This document shows, one piece after another, positions 31,501-37,136 of a stretch of 37,136 nucleotides of DNA (position 1 is its first letter; every line of letters begins with the position of its first letter). The stretch comes from Flavobacteriaceae bacterium (GTDB taxonomy: Bacteria; Bacteroidota; Bacteroidia; Flavobacteriales; Weeksellaceae): contig JAITMJ010000004.1 of NCBI GenBank assembly GCA_031277475.1, forward strand, positions 1 through 37,136, written 5' to 3'. A program made the translations under genes and the position numbers. Below the pieces are notes generated by a model. That model made no database searches. It was not told the DNA's origin and saw only the letters and a program-made list of their open reading frames with translations.

Positions 31501-32448
31501 GGATTTTCATGCAGATGTGTGAAAATTCGCCATGATGAAAAAGGCAAGGAAATAGGTCCATTGTATCCCAAAGAATTGTTAACCGCTTGTGTATCAACAG
31601 TAACTGATATCGTTGCTTCAGACGTTACCACAAACTCCGCAACATTCACCATAACAGATGATACTTCAGCCGAGTGGAAATACAAAGTTTCAAAGTTTGA
31701 CGGAACTGTGGTGCAAGAGGGAACTACAACCGACAAAATCTTAAATATTTCAGGACTTTCCGAAGGAACTTATTATAAAATATTAATCAGTGCAAATTGT
31801 TCTAATCCCAACTTTTTCCAAACAGAAATTATTATTTTAACAGATGCCGATTGGTGCAGTGGAATCTCTTTCACAGATACCGGCGGAGAAACCGGAAATT
31901 ATGGAAATAATCAAGATATTGTAAAAACATTCTATCCGCAGAACTCATCTCAAAAACTGAAAATTACTTTCAGCGAATTTAATATTGAGCCCGCAAATGA
32001 TTATATGACGATTTACGACGGAACAAGTACATCGGCACCAGTATTTCTGAACGGAGATATGCTGAACGGAAACTCCATTCCCGGACCTTTCAAGGCAACC
32101 AATTCTGATGGAGCAATTACCGTAAGATTCGTTTCAAACAACACATCGGAAACGCAGGGTTGGAAAGCCGATTTTCAATGCATAGACGGAACTCTTTCAA
32201 CCGACGAAACCGCAGATTCCGGAATTAGCATATATCTAACCGTTAACAAAGGTTTATTTACAATAGTTTCCAAAAATCCAATCTCATCATACGAAATATA
32301 TGATGCCTCAGGAAGATTGGTTTCAAAAATATCTAATCTCAACACGAAAAGTCAAAACGTGGATTTATCTAAAAATCTCGCAGGAACTTACATTGTGAAA
32401 GTAACCACAGATAAAGAAACCGCTGTCCGAAAAATTATCAAACAATAA
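28552..32448 (+). CDS. Large secreted protein with two FISUMP-like modules, Fn3-like and CUB domains and a T9SS tail
   Basis: 1298 residues from ATG 28552, chosen because MKRKIILMVLVFAVNFYHSQ is a good signal peptide; the open frame further upstream lacks one. Two related modules (about residues 40-500 and 515-1005) each contain VTKA[YF], Y-W-S-W-H-[VI]-W-[VI]-T-D, M-D-R-N-L-G-A, Y-Q-W-G-R-K-D-P, a P-C-P-[NE]-G-W-R-I-P-[SD] motif and a C-R-C-[IV]-K end, like Fibrobacter major-paralogue (FISUMP) domains. An Fn3-like stretch (about 1015-1085), a CUB domain (about 1098-1215) and a type IX sorting tail (about 1225-1298) follow. It should be surface-attached or released. The tail is nearly the same as in the next gene. 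Confidence 0.85.
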   Translation: MKRKIILMVLVFAVNFYHSQVNYGDYLRYPNSYIFDPYENVNDGLYIPVTKAYAMWAVGSFVGNQPIPNGTLSADVLWEDTPGLIKSDVDYGLEIILDSTIELSKIKVPINKAKEGNAVIAFRVDGEIYWSWHVWVTDDPSNGSTYKSYPNVQRQRQNGTIENIPDSEWGWMDRNLGALSGSLTADDWNKNGGLLYQWGRKDPFPPLVTRGEDMYEVSGSIGRVRHRGALDFSLQTTDYIKFDDLIKTVQVSAATFANNIRLSVKNPLSIIYVNKNGTTGTANGNQAFYQDNPGLPYNWFGSTGTAANWSEINLWSDNSKGLYAGGSPARPYQNKSPYDPCPNGWRIPSALSANLAIDDTYLDKVRVDFSPFGVRTSTQYQTFLNNDYEKIKPTDAGSPDFMKGFMVYPNVGMDFSNVGGFDMGVFPGTGIIARAAHEGQYTDMHHTGLWTATMARHFDGTAPVQARGLFLISDKGTSRYEYYPLSLGYTYELSGCRCIKDPLYIVNNYNVEPEYFNDGSNYTLGLDNPNTYQKVKSAEEISIDIPVTKAFSVQNQLLNNPDILLPANYNNLKSNILWTDNQSLIKSIDVINPSPVSLDDLSDTNIQVIINSNQSGNAVVTLHNNSIENPVYWSWHIWITDSDIESQTYIYTTNSKDNSVINYMNYVTKGHILTTEFMDRNLGAKDAFPTIDPNLNLAQVRASGGFHYQWGRKDPLPTFENIDNRSSKDIFLGNVSGNSISYTPLTGTTYNDTSGNYIIPYDTYTDAANANVLPTDKINEKTSKVISYSVEKPLVYMVPSTFSTYAPNGQPNYTNGSDWLSTNSNLYSERWGRGGKKSPFDPCPEGWRIPDVTMLEVKATSGFNFFNEGFSPWSKKGLDPGVFYSISPTNYSGQAVTNSGFNVGYLFQNTDYKVGNYPNSGARGVRNVTANDPHGPSTYNFVNYSSPNIWMAALSPAFWGRPVSTGFFNNNYAPYVYSNDPYFGFSCRCVKIRHDEKGKEIGPLYPKELLTACVSTVTDIVASDVTTNSATFTITDDTSAEWKYKVSKFDGTVVQEGTTTDKILNISGLSEGTYYKILISANCSNPNFFQTEIIILTDADWCSGISFTDTGGETGNYGNNQDIVKTFYPQNSSQKLKITFSEFNIEPANDYMTIYDGTSTSAPVFLNGDMLNGNSIPGPFKATNSDGAITVRFVSNNTSETQGWKADFQCIDGTLSTDETADSGISIYLTVNKGLFTIVSKNPISSYEIYDASGRLVSKISNLNTKSQNVDLSKNLAGTYIVKVTTDKETAVRKIIKQ

Positions 32449-32603
32449 TTTTGAATAAACAAAAAACCGTAAATCCTCTTTTTAGATTATATCAAAATAA
32501 TTCATAAAATTAATATATTTAACTAAAATATCAAAAACGGTTAAAAATTTAATGCGTTTAATCTGTATTTATTTTATGTTAATATCAAATCATTTTTTTT
32601 TCA

Positions 32604-32611
32604 TATCTTCG
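32604..32611 (+). promoter_or_regulatory. Near-match -7 box (TATCTTCG) of the metalloprotease gene
   Basis: One base off TAnnTTTG, 20 bases before the ATG at 32632, in the 183-base gap between the two T9SS cargo genes. The rest of this gap shows no feature. Confidence 0.3.
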
Positions 32612-32631
32612 CTAATTAAAATTAAAGAAAA

Positions 32632-34806
32632 ATGAAGAAAATTTTATTAATCTTTTCCGGACTTTTGTTCTCGTTTTCGATGGGGCAAACCTTGAAACCG
32701 ATGGCTAAGAAAGTTCAGGATTACCACAGAGCAGGAAAAAACTTTGTGAAATACGAACCTTTCACAGCAAATTATTCTGTGCAAAAACAGAACTTGTACA
32801 AAAGCGCCGCCGAAGATATCACGGTGTTGCAGCTTCAAAAAACGGAACTTCAAAAAATAGTTTCCGAAAAACCCGATGCCTTGGAAATGAGTTTCCCGTT
32901 TGAGGGTGGAAATGTAACCGTAGAATTGGTGAAACACAACATTTTCGCAGACGGATTTAGAGTAGAAACCGACAAAGGTTATGTGGATTATACGCCCGGC
33001 GTTTATTATCAAGGCATTGTAAAAGGCGATGAAACGTCAGTCGTGGCGTTTAGTTTTTTTGATGATGATGTGGTTGGTGTAGCTTCACAATTAAATGTCG
33101 GAAATATGGTTTTGGGCAAAGTGAAAAATTCCGAAGATTATGTTTCATATAATGATGCCAAACTTACCGGAACCAATCCTTTTGTTTGCGGAGTCGATGA
33201 ACTTCCTGAAAATCAAATGAAAAGAACTCCGTTTGATCCTTCGAAAGTAGATCCTTCAAACTTACTGACCACCAATTGCGTGCGAATTTATTTTGAAGTT
33301 GCCAACAATTTATACATCCAAAACGGTTCAAACACAACCACTACCACAAACTGGCTGACGGCGATGTTCAACAATATCAAAACGTTATACAACAATGATG
33401 ACATCACGGTTGCAATGAGCGATATTATGATATGGACAACAGCGGATCCGTATCCCCCCAACGGCAATGCTTTAGCACAGTTTCGGGCTACACGTACAAC
33501 ATTTGACGGAGATGTGGCACAGTTAATAAAAGCTCCCATCAACACAAGTGTTGCTTATGTGGATGCGCTGTGTACAACTTTTAAATATTCGTATTGCGGA
33601 GTCGGTCTCGCATATAACAATGTTCCTGTTTATTCATGGAATATCGAAGCGATGACGCACGAACTCGGACATAATCTCGGTTCACCGCACACACATGCCT
33701 GCTTTTGGAACGGAGACGGCACGGCAATTGATGGTTGCGGACCCGCTTCCGGAAACAGTGAAGGTTGTAATGGACCGCTTCCGCCGCCAACGGAAGGAGG
33801 AACGATTATGAGCTACTGCCATTTAACAAGTTCCGGTATCAATTTTGCCAACGGATTCGGACCTCAACCCAAAGCATTAATCATCAGTACTATAGAAGCA
33901 AGAGGTTGTCTGGGTATAGATTGCATCACTTCTTGTGCATTGACCGTAACCAATGTTATCACTTCGAATATTACTACAAATTCTGCGACATTTACCATAG
34001 TAGATAATACTTCAACAAGTTGGCGATACAGAGTTTCAAAATTTGACGGAACAATAATATTGGAAGATACTACAACCAATAAAGTGGTAAATATTGACGG
34101 ACTTTCCGAAGGAACATACTACAAAATACAGGTTGGAACCACAGATTGCTCCAATCCTAATTCTTTCCAAGTACAGACGATGATTTTAACAGATGCCGAC
34201 TGGTGTAGCGGAATTCCTTTCATGGATACCGGCGGAGAAACCGGAAACTATGAAAATAATCAGAGTATCACAAAAACATTCCGTCCTGCAAATTCGTCTC
34301 AAAAATTGAAAATGACTTTCACTCATTTCGATGTTGAACCGGCAGACCCAACCATCTACGACTATATGAATATTCATGACGGAGTGAACATAGGAGCGCC
34401 AAGATTTCCGGGAGGAAACTTAGTGAACGGAAATACCATTCCGGGACCATTTGAAGCCACCAATCCTCAAGGTGCGATTACGGTAAGATTCATTTCAGAC
34501 GGCGGATTGCAATTATCCGGCTGGAAAGCCTCTTTTGAATGTTTGACTTTAGCAACCGGTGAAGCCAATGCCAATTCCGGTGTGAACGTATATCCGACCA
34601 TTACCAAAGGATTGTTCACAATAACTTCCAAAGATAAAATATTATCCTATGAAGTCTATGACGCTTCCGGAAGATTGGTTTCCAAAATGTCCAAACTCGA
34701 TACAAAAAATCAGAGCGTGGATTTATCTAAAAATCTTGCAGGAACTTATATCGTGAAAATAACCACGAACAAAGAAACCGTATCGCAGAAAATTATTAAA
34801 GAGTAA
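32632..34806 (+). CDS. Secreted M12B-type zinc metalloprotease with CUB domain and T9SS tail
   Basis: 724 residues with signal peptide MKKILLIFSGLLFSFSMGQ. A propeptide-like region (about 20-205) precedes the reprolysin-like protease. The zinc site MTHELGHNLGSPHTHAC (about 341-357) has H-E-x-x-H-x-x-G-x-x-H with catalytic Glu, and I-M-S-Y-C-H at about 391 is the methionine turn. Cysteine-rich DGCGPASGNSEGCNGPLPPP lies between. An Fn3-like stretch (about 435-510), a CUB domain (about 520-640) and a type IX sorting tail (about 650-724) follow. It probably degrades host or environmental protein outside the cell. The C-terminal third is a close copy of that in the gene before it. Confidence 0.93.
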   Translation: MKKILLIFSGLLFSFSMGQTLKPMAKKVQDYHRAGKNFVKYEPFTANYSVQKQNLYKSAAEDITVLQLQKTELQKIVSEKPDALEMSFPFEGGNVTVELVKHNIFADGFRVETDKGYVDYTPGVYYQGIVKGDETSVVAFSFFDDDVVGVASQLNVGNMVLGKVKNSEDYVSYNDAKLTGTNPFVCGVDELPENQMKRTPFDPSKVDPSNLLTTNCVRIYFEVANNLYIQNGSNTTTTTNWLTAMFNNIKTLYNNDDITVAMSDIMIWTTADPYPPNGNALAQFRATRTTFDGDVAQLIKAPINTSVAYVDALCTTFKYSYCGVGLAYNNVPVYSWNIEAMTHELGHNLGSPHTHACFWNGDGTAIDGCGPASGNSEGCNGPLPPPTEGGTIMSYCHLTSSGINFANGFGPQPKALIISTIEARGCLGIDCITSCALTVTNVITSNITTNSATFTIVDNTSTSWRYRVSKFDGTIILEDTTTNKVVNIDGLSEGTYYKIQVGTTDCSNPNSFQVQTMILTDADWCSGIPFMDTGGETGNYENNQSITKTFRPANSSQKLKMTFTHFDVEPADPTIYDYMNIHDGVNIGAPRFPGGNLVNGNTIPGPFEATNPQGAITVRFISDGGLQLSGWKASFECLTLATGEANANSGVNVYPTITKGLFTITSKDKILSYEVYDASGRLVSKMSKLDTKNQSVDLSKNLAGTYIVKITTNKETVSQKIIKE

Positions 34807-34828
34807 TTTTTTATAAAAATCAAAACAA

Positions 34829-34867
34829 AACACCTTTGTTTCATAAAAAGAACAGAGGTGTTTTTTT
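34829..34867 (+). terminator. Rho-independent terminator after the metalloprotease gene
   Basis: AACACCTTTGTT (34829-34840) pairs with AACAGAGGTGTT (34851-34862) over 12 positions with one G-U, around a 10-base loop, and is followed by a run of seven T (34861-34867). It lies 23 bases after the stop codon. Confidence 0.75.
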
Positions 34868-34934
34868 GTATTCAATGATATCCACGATTAAATTAAAATT
34901 TTATCAAAGACTTTCAAATATAAATTTGATACAT

Positions 34935-34942
34935 TACATTTG
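34935..34942 (+). promoter_or_regulatory. -7 box (TACATTTG) of the LysM-protein gene
   Basis: A full TAnnTTTG match 18 bases before ATG 34961. It overlaps the upstream TTG at 34940, which therefore cannot be the start codon of this transcript. Confidence 0.5.
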
Positions 34943-34960
34943 TATAAATTTAGATTCCCC

Positions 34961-36823
34961 ATGTTAAAAAATATTTTCATCATTCTTTTTCTGCTCATTG
35001 CAAGTGCAGTATTTTCTCAGCAAAAATACACCGTCGTGAAAGGCGATACACCCTACGGAATTTCAAAAAAATACGGAATGTCTTTGGACGAATTTTACAA
35101 ATTAAACCCCAAAACAAAAGAAAAAGGCATACAAATCGGGGAAACGGTACTGATAAAATCCGGCGCAAAATCTTCCGGAAAAACCGATGAAAAATTAGGA
35201 AAAATCGTCCTCAAACCAAAACAAACGATATACGGAATCACAAAACAATACCATATTTCCGAAACCGAACTCCGAAAACTGAACCCGGATTTGGATTCCA
35301 AAATGAAAATCGGAGAAACCTTGTTTTTACCCGAAGAAAACATCAAAAAATATGGCGATTCCGAAATTGCAGAAACTGTGGAAACCCCGAAAACAACGGA
35401 AACCCCAAAAGACGATATTAAAAATGAAAACACATACACCATTTTGGAAAAAGATAATTATTACCGAATCACCAAAAAATTCGGCATTAGCAAAGATCAA
35501 CTTTTTGCGCTGAATCCGGGCTTGGAAGAAAAAGGTTTGCACCCCGGAAATGTGATTTTTGTTAAGAGTCAAGAATCAATTACAGAAGAAACGAAACAAA
35601 AGAAAAGCGAAGAAAAGCAAGAAACCAAAAGCCAATCGCCAATCGCCAACGACGACTACATCACTTACACCGTTCAAAGCGGAGATACGGTTTTCAAAAT
35701 TTTGAACAAATTTGGGATTTCTTTGGACGATTTGCTGGAACTGAACCCCAATCTTTCCGGCGGTTTGAAAGCGGGAATGGTTTTGAAAATTAAAAAAGCC
35801 GATACTTTATATAAAAAATCCGGAGATGAAATCAGCGTCGTGTTCCTGCTTCCCTTCGGTTTTGATTCCGGCGATTCCGGATACAGAACGATGGCGATGG
35901 ATTTTCTGGCGGGTGCAAAATTAGCCGTAGAAAGAAATGTGAAAAACGGAATGAAACTCGACATCAAAGTGATAGACGCACAAAACGAAAAGAATTTTAA
36001 AAATTCATTAATCCAAATTAATCCCGAAAATACAGACTTGATTATTGGACCCTTCTTCAAATCCAACGTTTTGGACGTTTTGGATTATGTCGGCGAAAGC
36101 AAAATTCCGGTGGTTGCCCCGTTTGCAAATTCCGAAGATTTATACGGTTTCGGCAATCTGATTATCGTGGAAACCGCAGCACAGGCTTACGCAGACCGAA
36201 TCATCGAAGAAGTGAAAAGTGTTTACCAAAATCAAAAAATTTATATTGTTGCGGATGACGACGGAAACAACGCCGATTATCTGAAAACCGGTTTGGAAAA
36301 ACAACTGAAAAATGCGAACATCATTTTGGTAAAATATCCTTCGGAAATCGTGCTTGATAAAAATATGATGACGGGACAATCTGCGCCGGTGATTGCAATT
36401 TTGGCGAATGATAAAGACCAAATCGGCGAAAATTTTGGAAACCGAATGATAGAACTCGGAAAAGAAACTTCCGGCGTGAAAGCGTTCAGTATGTATTTCG
36501 CCCCGATTTTTGAAAAGAAAATACAGGAATTGGGAGCCGTGAATTTGATTTATTTAATGGACAGAAAAATAAACAACGAAGGCGATTTCGAGAAAGAAAT
36601 TCTATCGGATTTCAAGAAAAAATATTGCAAAACACCTTCAAAATACAGCGTTATCGGTTTCGACATTGTGAACGATATGCTTTCGCGCGAAAACAAAAAA
36701 GGCGAAATTTTGCCACAAATGGGAAAAATACAAACGCAACTTGCCACAAGATTTGAATTTGAAAGAAAAGGAAACGGTGCTTTTGTAAACAAAGGTTTTC
36801 GCGTGATACGGCTGACACAGTAA
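34961..36823 (+). CDS. LysM-repeat protein with a periplasmic-binding-protein fold
   Basis: 620 residues. The start is ATG 34961 (MLKNIFIILFLLIASAVFSQ, a signal peptide); a TTG seven codons upstream overlaps the -7 box. Four LysM peptidoglycan-binding repeats occur at about 21-65, 80-125, 155-202 and 233-278, for example YTVVKGDTPYGISKKYGMSL and YTVQSGDTVFKILNKFGISL. A charged linker (about 205-232) contains the S-Q-S-P-I-A-N phrase. From about 290 on, a type I periplasmic-binding fold starts with VVFLLPFGFDSGDSGYRTMA, as in branched-chain amino-acid receptors. It probably sits on the cell wall and senses or binds a ligand, or helps cell-wall maintenance; no permease is nearby. Confidence 0.85.
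   Translation: MLKNIFIILFLLIASAVFSQQKYTVVKGDTPYGISKKYGMSLDEFYKLNPKTKEKGIQIGETVLIKSGAKSSGKTDEKLGKIVLKPKQTIYGITKQYHISETELRKLNPDLDSKMKIGETLFLPEENIKKYGDSEIAETVETPKTTETPKDDIKNENTYTILEKDNYYRITKKFGISKDQLFALNPGLEEKGLHPGNVIFVKSQESITEETKQKKSEEKQETKSQSPIANDDYITYTVQSGDTVFKILNKFGISLDDLLELNPNLSGGLKAGMVLKIKKADTLYKKSGDEISVVFLLPFGFDSGDSGYRTMAMDFLAGAKLAVERNVKNGMKLDIKVIDAQNEKNFKNSLIQINPENTDLIIGPFFKSNVLDVLDYVGESKIPVVAPFANSEDLYGFGNLIIVETAAQAYADRIIEEVKSVYQNQKIYIVADDDGNNADYLKTGLEKQLKNANIILVKYPSEIVLDKNMMTGQSAPVIAILANDKDQIGENFGNRMIELGKETSGVKAFSMYFAPIFEKKIQELGAVNLIYLMDRKINNEGDFEKEILSDFKKKYCKTPSKYSVIGFDIVNDMLSRENKKGEILPQMGKIQTQLATRFEFERKGNGAFVNKGFRVIRLTQ
35626..35647 (+). repeat. GCCAATCGCC phrase inside the LysM gene
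   Basis: CAAAAGCCAATCGCC is followed directly by a second AATCGCC. It encodes K-S-Q-S-P-I-A-N in the linker between LysM repeats 3 and 4. The same phrase occurs between genes at 12917-12951. Confidence 0.55.
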
Positions 36824-36831
36824 ATTCACCA

Positions 36832-37011
36832 ATGTATTTTTATTTTCCTTCTATTGCTTTTTTTAATCCTTTTTTCAAAGAAATCGGCGAAAATTCAAGA
36901 GATTTGCACCAAATTCTAAACACCGCAGACCTCCCTTTAAATCAACTAAACGCCGATGTATTATGCCCCGGAAACCAAAATCTGCAAATGATTAATGCTG
37001 GATTTCGGTAA
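36832..37011 (+). CDS. Doubtful small ORF
   Basis: 59 residues from ATG 36832 (MYFYFPSIAFFNPFFKEIGE, ending M-I-N-A-G-F-R). It lies 8 bases after the LysM gene on the same strand, but has no recognised family, no signal peptide of normal form and no own promoter. It could be chance, the remnant of a larger gene, or a small gene of the same transcript. The bases 37012-37064 hold nothing else. Confidence 0.25.
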   Translation: MYFYFPSIAFFNPFFKEIGENSRDLHQILNTADLPLNQLNADVLCPGNQNLQMINAGFR

Positions 37012-37064
37012 GGTTTAGAAATCAAATGAAAGATTAGTGGGGGAGTGGAGAAATCATAGTAGAA

Positions 37065-37136
37065 ATGCAAAAAGTAACAGAAAATCAATATACATTTATT
37101 GCAGAATATAAGCACGGAACCTATATTAGCCAATGT
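37065..37136 (+). CDS. Start of an unidentified gene (runs off the window)
   Basis: 24 codons are visible from ATG 37065: MQKVTENQYTFIAEYKHGTY, then I-S-Q-C. The frame is open to the window edge. The Y-T-F-I-x-E-Y-x-x-G-T-Y-I-S-Q pattern reads like the N-terminus of small Bacteroidota cytoplasmic proteins of unknown function, but too little is visible for a family call. No -7 box was found. Confidence 0.5.
   Translation, partial: MQKVTENQYTFIAEYKHGTYISQC

Overview
The window looks like chromosome from a Bacteroidota member of class Flavobacteriia, most likely the Weeksellaceae/Chryseobacterium side. The reasons are an AT-rich composition, many TAnnTTTG -7 promoter boxes, several secreted proteins with type IX secretion (T9SS) tails, a HU-like protein of the Bacteroidota type, and MreB/MreC proteins that read like flavobacterial ones. 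No rRNA, tRNA or CRISPR array was found, and no intact insertion sequence.

Layout. 1-706: the 5' end of a HU-like gene on the minus strand, then about 545 bases of debris holding a probable RHS/YD-repeat scrap, a hairpin and the mreB promoter. 707-3116: mreB-mreC-mreD (cell shape). 3117-4183: a three-gene cassette, DUF4160 / DUF2442 plus helix-turn-helix / short DUF2442, behind a promoter that overlaps a perfect 20-bp palindrome; it looks like a self-regulated toxin-antitoxin-type unit. 4286-8666 (minus): a CoA-transferase, a secreted endonuclease/phosphatase-fold protein and a secreted leucine-rich-repeat protein. 8922-10598 (plus): nosF and nosY plus a previously uncalled small membrane ORF. 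10609-11156: remnant of an M1 aminopeptidase and a cluster of hairpins. 11157-12900: a frameshifted secreted protein with Asp-box motifs. 13144-16128: an AAA_14/DUF4143 ATPase behind a 32-bp tandem repeat, then ribonuclease G/E. 16185-16479: a frameshifted lipoprotein.

16530-26885 (minus): an AddA/RecB-type helicase-nuclease; a TonB-dependent receptor under a thiamine pyrophosphate (TPP) riboswitch, which makes it a probable thiamine or thiamine-precursor importer; an ECF sigma factor / anti-sigma / Spy-like operon; an LTA-synthase-like membrane transferase; and an N-carbamoylputrescine-amidase-like enzyme. 26996-36823 (plus): a DHA2-type efflux pump; two secreted T9SS cargo proteins sharing an almost identical Fn3-like/CUB/sorting tail, one of them an M12B-type metalloprotease; and a LysM plus periplasmic-binding-fold protein. 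The last 300 bases hold a doubtful small ORF and the start of an unidentified gene that runs off the end.

The best candidates for something new are the DUF4160/DUF2442 cassette with its palindromic operator, the unusual expression platform of the TPP riboswitch (built partly from a repeat seen again elsewhere in the window), the small membrane ORF behind nosY, and several short repeat phrases that occur both between genes and inside a coding linker.
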